Assembly: GCA_012861695.1 (NCBI GenBank)
Contig: JAAOOA010000086.1
Span: forward strand, 1,419,001-1,483,000
Source of the DNA: Trematomus loennbergii
Lineage: Eukaryota; Chordata; Actinopteri; Perciformes; Nototheniidae
Direction: 5' to 3'
DNA: 64,000 nt
Both the position numbers and the translations under genes were made by a program. The notes below the pieces were generated by a model that ran no database searches, had not been told where the DNA came from, and was given only the letters and a program-made list of their open reading frames with translations. Shown one piece after another: positions 1 through 10,739 of the stretch (its first letter is position 1; every line of letters begins with the position of its first letter).

Positions 1-133
1 ACACCTTGCTTCTTCCTTCTGTCTGTCTGTACCTGTGTACTCTCATGTTCCCAATAACACAGCTTCCCCACATTTCTTTTTGGTGTCTATCTACGCCGGG
101 ATCCTGAGTCGTGGCTGATCCTGTTGCTGTGGT

Positions 134-200
134 CCTGAGTCCTAGATCCTGAGTCCTAGATCCTGAGTCCTGGATCCTGAGTCCTGGATCTTGAGCTGTG
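134..200. repeat. Degenerate short tandem repeat
   Basis: Repeats of a roughly 16-base unit built on GAGTCCTGGATCCT, with single-base differences between copies. No coding potential is seen. It lies beyond the 3' end of thap7. Confidence 0.6.
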
Positions 201-462
201 GCTGTGCCTGTTGCTGTGGTCCTGGATCATAAGTCCTGGATGGATATCCTCGTGGATTGATCTTCTTATTATAGACACATCTCCAAACATTTGGTCTACC
301 TATGTTGTAAATGTATTATCTTTTCGATTTACACACAGCATCTATTGCACGTCTGTCTGTCCTGGGAGAGGGATCCCTCCTCTGTTGCTCTCCCTGAGGT
401 TTCTCCCATGTTCCTTTAAACTGTGGGTTTTCTCTGGAAGTGTTTCCTTGTACGATGTGAGG

Positions 463-527
463 GTCTAAGGACAGAGGGTCTAAGGACAGAGGGTCTAAGG
501 ACAGAGGGTCTAAGGACAGAGGGGGTT
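463..527. repeat. 15-bp tandem repeat, about four copies
   Basis: The unit GGTCTAAGGACAGAG is repeated head to tail about four times with almost no divergence. Open frames through here are by-products of the repeat. Confidence 0.85.
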
Positions 528-529
528 GT

Positions 530-628
530 ATTGTCATACTGATATTCTGTACAAACTGTGAAGTCCACTGAGACAAATGTAACATTTGTGATATTGGGCT
601 ATATAAATAAACATTGATTGATTGATAA
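530..628 (+). repeat. 3' tail of a truncated non-LTR retroelement
   Basis: The stretch GGGCTATATAAATAAACATT followed by a short (GATT)n run has the form of a teleost LINE or SINE 3' end with a microsatellite-like tail. No RT coding sequence is attached, so this is a 5'-truncated copy. Family assignment is uncertain. Confidence 0.5.
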
Positions 629-875
629 CAACAATGGAGCTGGGAGGAAGAAGACACACCAGGCTGTGAAACACAAACAGATATATTCACTTGGGCTTGG
701 CTCTGCACATTAAACAACCAATTCATCCTTCAAAAGAAGAAGAACTGAAGAAGTCCATAAAGCTTTTTTAAAAGACCATGCAGCCTCTGAAATACACATT
801 CAGTAAATGTAAGAGTGGCAAAAATGAATGATTACTGTAACAGAATGATTTGTGGTGTTCATTCAGAACATCCCG

Positions 876-2033
876 TCAGTTTATAAACTCTGTGCTGAGC
901 TGGAGGTGAAATCCCTCCAGATGTTCTTTAAGTTTCTCCCTCACATCTTCCCCTGTCTCGGTGCTGAGGACAGAATGCTGGCCTCCCCCCCTCTCCATCA
1001 GCTGTTTCACTTCCAGTTCTGAAACTTGCCCTTCATCAGGAGCGCACTCCATCTTGAGAAAGCTCTGTATTTTATCTTCAGCAGGGACAGGCACCAGGAG
1101 GAGCTGCCCCTCTCCCCCCCCTGTATCAGGAACAGCTGCTGGAGGGGAGCCTCCTCACCCAGAGCCCCACTCTCCCCCTCAGAGAGCAGCAGTTGCTCAT
1201 GAAAATCAGACAGAGACATCCCAGGGATCACATGTTGGACACCTTGAGTTTGGAGCAGGACTTGGGGATTTATTCCATTTAAGTCACTACTTTCTACACT
1301 TTTTCCAGGTGGTCTTTCCTGTATGTTTGTAGTGTTTGCGGCTGTACTGGTTTCTACCCGGTCCCTCATTTTTAGCGTGTCCTCATGCACTGCAGGCTCC
1401 ACATCATTTGAAGTCTTTGAAGCTCTGCGTGCTTCCGGGCCTCTTCCACAGTAGAAGCAGAATCCCTTCTCCTCCTCAGAGCAGCTGCTCGAGTCTGGCA
1501 GACAATGCTCCATCTGATCCACACATCTGTCCTCAAACAACCCTACACCCTCAGATCTAGCATCTCTCCCCCCCTGGTTAGAACCTCCTTTGCCTAGTCT
1601 CTCCCCCCAGGTTCTAGAACTATCTTGTGACAGGAGCAGAGTGTGCTTCAGCCGTTTGTCCCGCAGCCTCAGCACGGTGCTCCGCAGGCGGTTCTCCCTC
1701 CGCCGGGCCGCATGCAGCTGTCGTAAGGCTCTCTCCAAGCAGTCTATGGCCTGGTCGTAGCGTCTCCTCCACAGCAGGGGGCAGAGCTGAGCGTAGCTGT
1801 GCTCCTTGGGCAGGTAGAAGCCTGGAGGAGGGGGCAGACGCCTCATGTAACGTGATGGGGACTGCGGACGACACGCTGGTTCTGGTTCTAGACTGGATTC
1901 CTGCTGTGGGAGCTGCTCCACCTCTGAGGGCTCTTGGGGAGATGCAGGTGTGTTTCCATTTGGTTGTTTGGAAGTTTCACCCCCGTCTGTCTTCTGCTGA
2001 GCATTCTGCAGGTCGCCTGAGCGCCGATTCCTC
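876..2033 (-). CDS. thap7: thap7 terminal coding exon with HBM and coiled coil, frameshifted
   Basis: The acceptor is TTTTCTGTAG. It encodes an acidic, serine-rich linker, the EHSY motif, a heptad-like [18 protein letters not shown] segment and, after the break at 1114-1121, the conserved tail ending in LQLSTEFIN with TGA at 878-876. Upstream of the break one frame is clearly coding; downstream the neighbouring frame is. The exon is much longer than the human counterpart because of a low-complexity middle. Confidence 0.87.
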
Positions 2034-5000
2034 CTACAGAAAAGAAAATTATTAATTGATTATTAAAAACATTTAGCTGACACTTTTATCCAAAGCCACT
2101 TACATACACTCCAATACCACAGACATGCCAACAGGAGCAATTGGGGTTAAGTATCTCGCCCAAAGACACTTGGACATGCAGGGGCTGGGAATCAAAACCA
2201 CTGACCCTGTAACATGTCTACACCTTTAAACCCTGGAGCCACAGTGCCCACAGAGCCTTTTGGCAGGATATACAAGTGGGGGAACAATGACAACATTTCC
2301 TAAATGTTGACATAATAAGGTTCATCAATATAACCCAATATTAAAGGGGCACCACTATTATGTCTCTCCTGTGACATGTCTCCATGCTTTAATGTTCAAA
2401 AAGCTCTTTATTGTTCTCATACTGCCTGTGCTGCAGCACCTCTTTTCACCCTCTGTCTGAAACCAGAGCCCAGTCTGCTCTGATTGGTTAGCTGGCCGGC
2501 CGTCAACCGCTTAGAGATGTTGCGTCCCCTTGGCCTATCTTTATGTATTGGTGCCATAGCCAATAGAAGCGTGAGTGTTACATAGTGATGTAACGGAAAT
2601 AAACAAAGCAGTCCAATGGAGGCGTTTCAGACGTGGGGGGGTAGTGGGAGAGAAACTCCCTCTTGAGTGGACACAGGGATTTTAGCCAATAGCGCGACAG
2701 AGCCTACAACGGTAACAGTCAGAGAGCGCTTATCGCTGTCCCTGATGGGGACACAGGAGATGGGCGGTAAGTTTCTGTGACAACCCCCCTGTGCCACTGA
2801 GAGTGGGTGGGTGTTCTCGGCATTAGCCACTGTGAGGGCGCTGTGCAGAGTCACTGCAAATAGCTAGCCAGTGGGACACACAGCTTCTACTCACATGATG
2901 GGTTTCAGATGAATCTTTTAGTATCACTTCCCATTTACTGTATGGGTACTGGTTTTAGTCATATTTTAAACGATATCCAACCATAAACACAGGAGCAGTG
3001 TTTTGAGTTGTACAGAGACATGATTACAGCTCTAAATCCAACATGTCGAGGGCTTGAAGTGCCATGCATGGGGGAAGTGTATCATCTTCTGCTAGCTTTG
3101 TTTCATAGCGTCAAACTGCAGGTCAAAAGCATTTATGTAACGCTAACAAGTAACAACAGAATCTTTGTCGCACATATTAAGGCTGCGCATCAGCTGGCTT
3201 CTGAGCTGCTGATGGTACATCACACACATAACTGTATAGGTGTGTTACCTGAGACGCAGACCTCCTGCTGTCTGCTGTGTCGCTCTTCTCTTCCCTTTGG
3301 TTGTTGAAGAAGAGTCAAACACTGTAGGAAAAGCCTCTTCCTTCAGTCTCCTGATCCCACTGTGAGTGCACAGGTCAAACACATGAATCTGCTATTGTAA
3401 CGCTGTGAGCAGGAGACAGTGCTTTATCACATCAACACTCCAGTATCTGAATGAGTACAGACCTGCATCCAGTCAGCTCGAAGCTCTGTGGGGTGAAGTG
3501 TTTGGAGCAGAAGTAAACAAAGTCAGTCTGAGGGTCCCAGGAGTCCGCCCGGTGACAGTTGTTGATCCAGAGGCTCCTCCGGGTCGCTCCTTTTGGTAGT
3601 CTGGCCATCACAAGTAAATACATTCTGTCACTTCAGTACAAGGTAAATAGGAAATATGGTGGAGAGTAACAAAGTACATTTACTCAAGTTCGGTACTATA
3701 CTTTATACTTCTACTCCACTACATTTTGGAAGCTAATAGTGTTTTTTACTCCACTCCATTTATTTTACAGCTTTTAATTACTAGTTAGATTTAATTATTA
3801 GCTAATAAAAAATATAAATTAAATAATCAATGATTAAATAAAGGTTGATATATATACAGTACATACAGTCCCCTCCAAAACTATTGGAACAGCGAGGCCA
3901 ATTGCTTTATTTTTGCTGTACACTGAAAACAATTAGGTTTGACATCAAAAGATGAATATTAGACTAAAGGTCAGTATTTCAGCTTTTAACTCCAGGTATT
4001 TACATTAATCTGTTAACTGAGAAGATAGCTCCTTTTGTTTAAACCCACCCATTTTTAAAGTGAGCAAAAGTATTGAAACATGTGCCAGACAGGTGTTTTT
4101 TGTTGCCCAGGTGTGTCCTGCTATACATTGATTATTCAAACAATAAATAGCACTGCATTCTACTCTCAGTTTGAGCTTTGGGCTTTGCCTGTGCAGACTG
4201 CATTTTCAGTTACAACGGTGTAACCAACATGAAGACTAGAGAGCTGCCTACGGGAGAAAAGCAAGCAATTTTGAAACTGAGAGAAGATGGAAAATACATC
4301 AGAGCCGTTGCACAAACATTGGCCATAACCAGTACAACCATTTAGAATGTCCTTAAGAAGAAAGAAACCACTGGTGTACTGCGCATCAGACTTCAAACTG
4401 GTCGACAAAGGAAAACATCAGCAGTTGATGACAGAAACATTATGAGAACTGTAAAGAAACATCACCAACAACCTCCAGAGGGCAGGAGCGAAGGTATCAC
4501 AATCCACCGTTAGTAGAAGACTTTGGGAACTAAAGTACAGAGGCTACACCAGAAGATGCAAACCACTCATTAGCAATAAGAATAGGATGGCCAGATTTGA
4601 ATTTGCCAAAAAGTACAGAGACGAGGCTCAACAGTTCTGGGAGAAAGTTGTATGGACTGATGAGTCAAAGATGAACCTTTACCAAAGTGATGGAAAGGGT
4701 AACGTGTGGAAAAAGAAAGGATCTGCTCATGATCCCAAACACACAAGCTCATCTGTGAAACACGGTGGAGGTAATGTCATGGGCTTGCATGGTTTCTTCT
4801 GGGCAGGCTCATTGATCTTCATTGATGATGTAACACATGATGGCAGCAGCCAAATGAACTCAGAAGTCTCCAGAAACATTTTCTCTGCCAATTTAAAGAG
4901 AGATGCAACCAAACTGATCGGGAGATCCTTCATCATGCAGCAAGACAACGACCAAAACTCACTGCCAAAACATCCAAGGAGTTTATCAGGGAAAAGAAGT

Positions 5001-7566
5001 GGAAGGTAGACTGGCCAAGTCAATCTCCAGACTTAAACCCTTTTGAGCATGCATTCTCCACAAAAGAAGAATGCAAAAGTTTGGTGATGTCAATGGGTGC
5101 AGGCTTGATGCAGTTATTGCAAGCAAAGGATTTGCACTAAATACTAAGTATTATTAACTTTTCACACTATTTTATGTCTCTGTTCCTATACTTTTGCTCA
5201 CTTTAAAAATGGGTGGGTTTAAACAAAAGGTGCTATCTTCTCAGTTGTTAACAGATCTAACATGTAAATACCTGGAGTTAAAAGCTGAAATACTGACCTT
5301 TTGTCTCATATTCATCTTCTGATGTCAAACCTAATTGTTTTCAGTGTACAGCAAAAATAAAGCAATTAGCCTCGCTGTTCCAATAGTTTTGGAGGGGACT
5401 GTATGTTTATAGGTTAAGATATCCAGCAGCAGTATATAAAGTTATTCATTACATTGCATTACATGACATTGCATTTAGCTGACGCTTTTATCCAAAGCGA
5501 CTTACAATAAGTGCATTCGACCAAGAAGATACAAACTTGAAGAAAACAGAATCATATAAGTACATCAGGTTTCATAGAGCTAAAACATTTAAAGTGCTAC
5601 CCAACTAGCTTTAGATAAGCCAGTCCTTTATTAGTATATAAGTGCTTTGTTAGAAATTCTTTGTTAGTAATTCTATCGCTCGAAGTGGAGTCGAGAGATG
5701 AGTTTTCAGTCTGCGCCGGAAGATGTGCATGCTTTCTGCTGTCCTGATGTCAATGGGGAGCTCATTCCACCATTTTGGAGCCAGGAGCAAACCCACGTGT
5801 TTCTGCTGATGGGAACTTGGGTCCCCCTCGCAGTGCGGGTGCAGCGAGCCGTTTGGCCGATGCAGAGCAGAGTGCACGTGCTGGGGTGTATGGTTTAACC
5901 ATGTCCTGGATGTAGGAAGGGCCAGATCCATTCACAGCATGGTACGCAAGTACATTGTCTTGAAGTGGATTCTAGCAGTTACTGGAAGCCAGTGAAGCGA
6001 GCGGAGGAGCGGTGTGGAGTGGGAATTAGGAAGGTTGAAGACCAGACGAGCCGCTGCATTCTGGATGAGCTGCAGAGGTCGGATGGCACATGCAGGTAGA
6101 CCAGCCAGGAGGGAGTTGCAGTAGTCTAGACGTGAGATGACGAGAGCCTGGACCAGAAGCTGAGTCGCTTTCTGAGTCAGGAGGGGACGTATCCTCCTGA
6201 TGTTATAAAGAGTGTATCTGCAGCAGCGGGTTGTAGCAGCGATGTTTGCAGTGAAGGACAGGTTGTTATCTAGGGTCACACCCAGATTCCTTGCAGTCTG
6301 AGTCGGGGAAACAACAGAGGTGGATGTTGATTGTTAGGTCAAGAGTGGGACAATCTTTTCCCGGAAGGAAAAGCAGTTCAGTCTTGTCAAGGTTGAGCTT
6401 GAGGTGGTGAGCAGACATCTACTGAGAGATGTCAGCTAGACAAGCAGAGATGAGTGCGACGACCTGGGTTCAGAACGGGGAAAGGACAGAATTCATTGGG
6501 TGTCGTCAGCGTAGCAGTGGTATGAAAAACCATGCGGGCTAATGATGATCCGAGCGAGTTTGTGTACAAGGAGAAGAGGAGGGGACCAAGGACAGAGCCC
6601 TGAGGGACTCCTGTAGTTAATTGACAAGGGTCAGACTCGGACCCTCTCCAAGTTACCCTGTAGGTGCGGTCTTTGAGGTATGAGGTGAGGAGGGAAAGTG
6701 CAGAGCCTGAAACTCCAAGTTCTTGGAGAGTGTGAAGGAGGATCTGATGGTTCACCGTGTCGAATGCAGCAGACAGGTCCAAAAGGATGATGACAGAGGA
6801 GAGGGAGGCTGCTTTAGCAGTGTGCAGTTCCTCAGAGACAGCAGGAGGGCAGTTTCTGTGGAGTGACCTGCCTTGAAACCAAATTAGCTCCACATTTACC
6901 AGCTTTAATATAAATATATAAATTATCATAATAGTAACCCAGTAACTCAATATATATATGCCATTCGGCATCACCACTTTTAAATTTGGTACTTAATTAT
7001 ATTTTGATGCCAAACTTCTGTATTTTTACTTAAGTAAGATTTTGAATGCAGGACCTTTGTAACAAAGTAAAAAAAAACTTCTTCCATCAGAGGAAAAAAC
7101 TAAGAAGAGGTATCCAACACAGGTATAACATAATGCGTGTATAAATAATGATGTGCTGCAGTCTTCAGTCTTGAGCGACATTAGTTCTCTCTTGGTGGAG
7201 CCAGCAGTTGATCCTTGCCTCCTACAATATCTCATTTCTAACGTCTGAACTGACTGATGGATTACCGGCTCATCCTTTATAGCAGGGGTGGGGAACCTCC
7301 GGCCTCCGGGCCGTATATGGACCGCGAGACCATTTGATACGGCCCTAGAGGTAATTTATAAACACACGGGAAAAAAAATTAAAGAAATCTAGACCGCAAA
7401 AAATGTGCCGTACACATGCCGCAGTTTTTGCGTGGCTGTGTCTTTAGTTGTAAGCCCAGTGGCGATCAGCTCATCTGTCATTTGATCATACAATAACGCC
7501 ATCGAAAATAATATACTACATTAAAGTACAAGTACTTCTGGGTCTTTGTGTGTCACTCAAGCTCGG

Positions 7567-7608
<42 letters not shown>

Positions 7609-7611
7609 TGT

Positions 7612-7656
<45 letters not shown>

Positions 7657-9070
7657 CACGAGCGCATTTTGTTTGAGCGAGCGAGAGAGAGAGCGGTACC
7701 GGGGAATGTTGTTATTAGCATCTGGTTAGCTAGCTATGCTAACAAATATAAGGAGCTGTTACTACAACCAGGTGGAAGAGAGCTCTCTCCTGACAGACTG
7801 AGAGGCTGATAACCTCAGCTCTGTGAGGTAAAGGCACACCTTGATATGATCATTATAGTTATAAAAAAATAAGAGAATAAATGAAAAATAGGTATAAAAT
7901 ACTATATGACAGTAAAAAGAAAGTTGTTATTAATAAACAAGAATACAGTTTAAAAGGAGAGTGATTTGTAAAATATCCATAAAGAAAAAGTAAATCTGCT
8001 TACAGTTCTGTTTCATATGGGTGTTGAGAGATGTATCCATAGATCTCTTAATGTTGCTCTCAAAGTGCACCAGATTGATGCTTTTAACTTCAACATTTAA
8101 AAACAAAATCTTCCCGGGGGAGCATGCCCCGGACCCCTCTAGAGGAGGTTAGGTCCCCCCCTACTTAAATCATGTTCATATACATTTGCACACATCTTGT
8201 GTGTCTATGCGCGAGTCATGGTAAGATATCTGGATTAAGAGGTTGCTTTTCTTTGCACAGCATGAAAGAAAGGCGAAATGAATGGGCTGTGATTTTAGTT
8301 TTTTTAGCAGAGGTTGAGGTCAATCATTTGTACGGCCCTCGGAGGATGTTGTGAAAATTGAAATGGCCCTTGAGAGGAAAAACGTTCTCCACCCCTGCTT
8401 TATAGCTACCACTAGCACAGTCTATGTCTTACAAAATAATGATTGTTAACAGGGCCATGTGAGTGGAGTAGGGCAGTGTTCTGTAGCGCTGCATTTATGT
8501 GAAGCTGTACTATACCAAACATCTTTTTTTATACATTGAAAGCTTATTTTTAGATTTTTGGATGAAGCATTGAATGTCTCTCGTCAATATAATATAATCA
8601 AAAAATATTTAAGCAAAATAAATGTATATTAAAAAATACTCTAATTAATACTTAATAAAGTCATTCATGGGATTAGATGAGTTAGGCTAAATCCATTCTC
8701 AGTATCGATTATAACTAACAGTTCCTCCTCCTTTTTTGTGTGCCTTAAAGATGTTGTTTTTGAAAGTCTTAACGCTGACAAATATGGACTGAAGCAGAAT
8801 ATCTTGGTTAAACATGTGGTGTATTGATCTGTTCTCAATCAGTGTTTAAATCTGGACTTTACAGCGCTCTGGAATTATTGGAAATGTCTGAAACAATCCT
8901 ACGCAGCCACTACCGGCATCTAATTCTACTTAGTATAATACTGATAGCATTAGATTAGATAATGTGTCACACATGCTCTGTGAGGCTCACTTGTGGAAGG
9001 TGATCCCAGCACTACGAGTCTCACGGTTGTCCCGAGACTTGCAGCCGCCGGCTGAGCAATGTCTTGGCAT
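876..9070 (-). CDS. thap7: THAP domain-containing protein 7 (four coding exons, frameshifted as sequenced)
   Basis: Coding exons in gene order are 8991-9070, 3463-3600, 3249-3359 and 876-2033, all with GT/AG boundaries and compatible phases. The N-terminus [20 protein letters not shown] is nearly the same as THAP7. The THAP domain has its C2CH ligands (CSAGGC, then CSKH) and ends in a PTVF-type motif. The last exon has [12 protein letters not shown], the HCF-1-binding motif EHSY (1793-1804), an arginine-rich coiled coil and the C-terminal [15 protein letters not shown]7 is known as a nuclear, chromatin-associated repressor that binds HCF-1 and histone tails. One missing base in the C run at 1114-1121 breaks the frame; without that the protein would be about 495 residues, longer than the mammalian protein of about 309. 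A CAG acceptor-like site directly before the ATG suggests an untranslated exon further upstream. I see no obvious polyadenylation signal. Confidence 0.9.
2060..2256 (-). repeat. tRNA-derived SINE with L2-type 3' tail
   Basis: Read on the minus strand it has a degraded B box (GGTTTTGATTCCC), a middle with the typical CTTGGGC..AGATACTTAACCCC wording, and the tail GGCTTTGGATAAAAGTGTC, which matches the L2 LINE 3' end seen at 5470-5510. It lies in thap7 intron 3. Confidence 0.7.
2345..2870. mobile_element. TTAA-type MITE, degraded
   Basis: Begins TTAA/AGGGGCACCACTATTATG and shares CCATGCTTTAATGTTCAAAAA and GATTGGTTAGCTGGCCGGCC with the copy at 62594-62920. The TTAA target fits piggyBac or Kolobok superfamilies. 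No transposase is present. The right end is approximate. It lies in thap7 intron 3. Confidence 0.6.
3249..3359 (-). CDS. thap7: thap7 coding exon 3 (end of THAP domain)
   Basis: Encodes [18 protein letters not shown] and a basic stretch KGKRR. AFPTVF replaces the usual AVPT(I/V)F that closes a THAP domain. The acceptor is CACTCACAG and the donor GTAACA; the flanking introns are 103 bp and 1,215 bp. Confidence 0.88.
3463..3600 (-). CDS. thap7: thap7 coding exon 2 (core of THAP domain)
   Basis: Encodes [19 protein letters not shown] and the second zinc pair in CSKHF, ending at FELTGC. The acceptor is GGCCAG and the donor is GTCTGT. It joins exon 1 in phase to give KLPK and exon 3 to give the CSG turn. 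Confidence 0.9.
3665..3865. mobile_element. Left part of an interrupted MITE (thap7 intron 1)
   Basis: Starts with GTAACAAAGTACATTTACTC, the terminal wording also seen at 11395. The matching other end (ACTTAAGTAAGATTTTGAATG) is at 7030-7050, so the element was split by the Tc1 and LINE copies between them. Confidence 0.55.
3866..5401 (+). mobile_element. Tc1-like transposon with long inverted repeats
   Basis: Ends CAGTCCCCTCCAAAACTATT and its reverse complement, each flanked by a TA target duplication (3864-3865, 5402-5403). The inverted repeats run about 215 bp (to about 4080, and from about 5185) and include a second inner block (AAAGTGAGCAAAAGTATTG), the IR-DR layout of many fish Tc1 elements. 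The two repeats remain very similar. Confidence 0.92.
4229..5145 (+). pseudogene. Tc1-like transposase, inactivated
   Basis: The start [19 protein letters not shown] gives the N-terminal helix-turn-helix region, broken by a TAG near 4343. The catalytic part shows [10 protein letters not shown] (first Asp) and MQQDND (second Asp) in the frame from 4587; the third block [10 protein letters not shown] lies in another frame after about 4980. At least one nonsense codon and two frame changes make it non-functional. The protein would have been a cut-and-paste DDE transposase of about 330-340 residues acting on the flanking inverted repeats. Confidence 0.88.
5450..6885 (-). mobile_element. L2-like (Maui-type) LINE, 5'-truncated
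   Basis: The 3' end at 5455-5515 carries the L2 tail (AAGTCGCTTTGGATAAAAGC on the minus strand). Reverse transcriptase coding sequence fills the rest. It sits inside the MITE that starts at 3665, next to the Tc1 copy, in thap7 intron 1. Confidence 0.85.
5650..6885 (-). pseudogene. L2-like reverse transcriptase remnant
   Basis: RT blocks read in order on the minus strand: [26 protein letters not shown], the catalytic YADD (about 6510-6530, one frame away from the preceding block), then [30 protein letters not shown] and WWNELP. Frames change near 6530 and 5940 and the 5' half with the endonuclease is absent. It would have made target-primed cDNA; the copy is dead. Confidence 0.85.
6886..7070. 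mobile_element. Right part of the interrupted MITE
   Basis: Contains ACTTAAGTAAGATTTTGAATG then ACCTTTGTAACAAAGTA, closely similar to the right end of the uninterrupted relative at 11815-11850. With 3665-3865 it makes one older element. Confidence 0.5.
7283..8397. mobile_element. Non-autonomous hAT element with 8-bp target duplication
   Basis: Terminal repeats CAGGGGTGGGGAAC and GTTCTCCACCCCTG, flanked on both sides by the 8-bp duplication CTTTATAG (7275-7282, 8398-8405). An inner palindrome-rich stretch GGGGGAGCATGCCCCGGACC is typical of this family. There is no transposase ORF. It lies in thap7 intron 1. Confidence 0.9.
7570..7655. repeat. (GT)n microsatellite inside the hAT element
   Basis: Almost pure GT dinucleotides with a few GG interruptions. 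Confidence 0.95.
8406..8990. other. thap7 intron 1 sequence without recognised feature
   Basis: AT-rich; I see no coding exon, repeat end or RNA gene here. Confidence 0.5.
8991..9070 (-). CDS. thap7: thap7 coding exon 1
   Basis: Twenty-six codons plus two bases, from ATG at 9070-9068, encoding the first CxxxxC zinc ligands and ending at FHK. The donor is GTGAGC. The sequence just before the ATG (pyrimidine-rich, then TTTCAG) looks like a 3' splice site, so the start codon probably opens an exon. The start is chosen by match to the invariant MPRHCSA of THAP7. Confidence 0.9.
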
Positions 9071-9149
9071 CTGAAATGATACAGTGAAGAAGAAAAGTAG
9101 TTAGATTTGTTTTAGTATCAGTAACCTTTTTTAATATGATTTGAACACT

Positions 9150-9584
9150 CTGTACCACTTTAAAATAAGACTACCCTTACAAAGGATTCATAAAGGGTTT
9201 ATAATTAGGTTATGAATTAGGTTGTAAACACTTAATTAATCATTAAGAACCATTTATAAACCAGTTCTAACATAGGCTCACTATTTGGCAAGATGACTGA
9301 GCCTTATATTGGCTTCTTAGTGAGAATCAACTCAGTGAGCAACAGATACCAAGGATGCTGGCTGATGAAGAAGACGAAGTAAGCTAAGTAGCCAATATAA
9401 GGCTTAGCAGTACTGATACATGTGGGCTCACTATTTGGCAAGCAACCGGTCACAGTCGCCCTGTTTATCTCATGTCTTATAAAAGCTTATTAATGATTTA
9501 AAAAGTGTTCACAACCTAATTAATAAATGAATTACAAACTATTCGTAAACCCTTTATAAGGGTACTCTTATTGTAAAGTGGTAC
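9150..9584. mobile_element. MITE with TACCACTTTA-type ends and 8-bp duplication
   Basis: Left end CTGTACCACTTTAAAATAAG, right end CTTATTGTAAAGTGGTAC, flanked by TGAACACT at 9142-9149 and 9585-9592. Inside, GGCTCACTATTTGGCAAG occurs twice as a direct repeat and GCCTTATATTGGC/GCCAATATAAGGC as an inverted pair. Probably hAT-like from the 8-bp duplication. It lies just upstream of the thap7 start codon. Confidence 0.75.
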
Positions 9585-9918
9585 TGAACACTGTTTGGTT
9601 GCTTCTGGAAATGAAGATGTATTTCAATTAGGGCTGTCAGTCGATTAAAATATTTAATCGCGATTAATCGCATGATTGTCCATAGTTAATCGCGAATAAT
9701 CGCAAATTAATCGCACATTTTTTATCTGTTCTAAATGTACCTTAGAGGGATATTTTTCAAGTTTTTAATACTCTTATCAACATATGAGTGGACAACTATG
9801 CTTTATATGTTTGTTTATTATCATTTGAACAATGACAAATATTCAACAACCTCTGAACATTACAAATATTCGCCTCAATTCAACCTGGAACCTCTCTCAT
9901 ACAATAATACAATACAAA

Positions 9919-9924
9919 GTGTGT

Positions 9925-10008
<84 letters not shown>

Positions 10009-10076
10009 TGGTGTGTGTGTGTGTGTGTGTGTGTGTGTTGTGTGTGTGTGTGGTGTGTGTGTGTGTGTGTGTGTGG
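9919..10076. repeat. (GT)n microsatellite inside the hAT element
   Basis: About 155 bp of GT repeats with a few interruptions (TTTGTGG, GTTGTG), at the point where the transposase frame is cut off. Confidence 0.95.
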
Positions 10077-10565
10077 GCGAAATGCCGCTCCTCTGTTTTC
10101 ATAACTGTCAAAGCATGAGACTGAAGTTCCCACTGTGGGTCAAAATAATGCGCTGTGACCCCGAGGTGACTGTCATTACTGAGTGAAGTCCAATAGTCTC
10201 CGGTGAGCGCAACTGTGGAAGTCTTTCTTAAATCCTCCTCTACTTTCACTTTTTGGACTTCATCCAAGTTGTGTATTTTCGACACAGTGGTGGCTCTGGA
10301 AGGCAATTCATAAGTGCAGTCGTTGGATGCGACCCGAATTATATCACGCAGCCCCTCGTCCTCCACAATGTTAATTGGCCTGCAAGCTGTCGCCACCCAT
10401 TTAGCGATCTTTGTTTGAAGTTTGCTGCTCGTAGACGTGTCCAGGCGTCTCCCCCGCACACTTTCAAGTGTGGTCTGCCGCAAGCGGGCGGCAGGAGCGG
10501 GGCTGTCGGCATCAGTGTGCTTGGATTGTGTAGATGGTATTTTAAACTCGATGCGCTCTGAAACT
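10076..10565 (-). pseudogene. Truncated hAT (ZBED1-like) transposase
   Basis: The reading frame gives SKLQTKIAKWVATACRPINI, VEDEGLRDII and ALTGDYWTSLSNDSHLGVTA, the classic start of the hAT catalytic core (first Asp in GDYWTS). It then runs into the (GT)n tract, and the rest of the catalytic domain and C-terminal dimerisation region are missing. No BED zinc finger is seen. Non-functional internal-deletion derivative. Confidence 0.85.
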
Positions 10566-10739
10566 ACGGGGCGGCCGAGGACAAAAAATGCACATGCGTT
10601 AATCGCGTTAAAATAATTTGTGGCGTTATTAACTGTCAAGTTAACGCGTTATTAACGCGTTAACTTGACAGCCCTAATTTCAATTAATTCCTTTGTTTTC
10701 CGTGTAAAGTAACAAATTACTAATTATCTCTGTCCATGG

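Larger units (their letters stand above)
9629..10676 (-). mobile_element. hAT element (ZBED-type) with TAGGGCTGTCA ends
   Basis: Ends TAGGGCTGTCA and TGACAGCCCTA with the 8-bp duplication ATTTCAAT at 9621-9628 and 10677-10684. Subterminal regions are full of TTAATCGCG motifs in both orientations, likely transposase-binding repeats. A truncated transposase lies inside. Confidence 0.92.

Noticed and set aside
316..726. 136-codon minus-strand frame near the left edge
   Set aside because: It runs through a 15-bp tandem repeat and a retroelement tail; no recognisable protein.
961..2055. Plus-strand open frames opposite thap7
   Set aside because: They mirror a GC-rich coding exon on the other strand and match no family.
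7546..7809. Open frames through GT/CA tracts (also 9735-10133, 27760-28017, 49841-50089, 63103-63519)
   Set aside because: Cys/Val or Thr/His repeats produced by dinucleotide microsatellites; no gene evidence.
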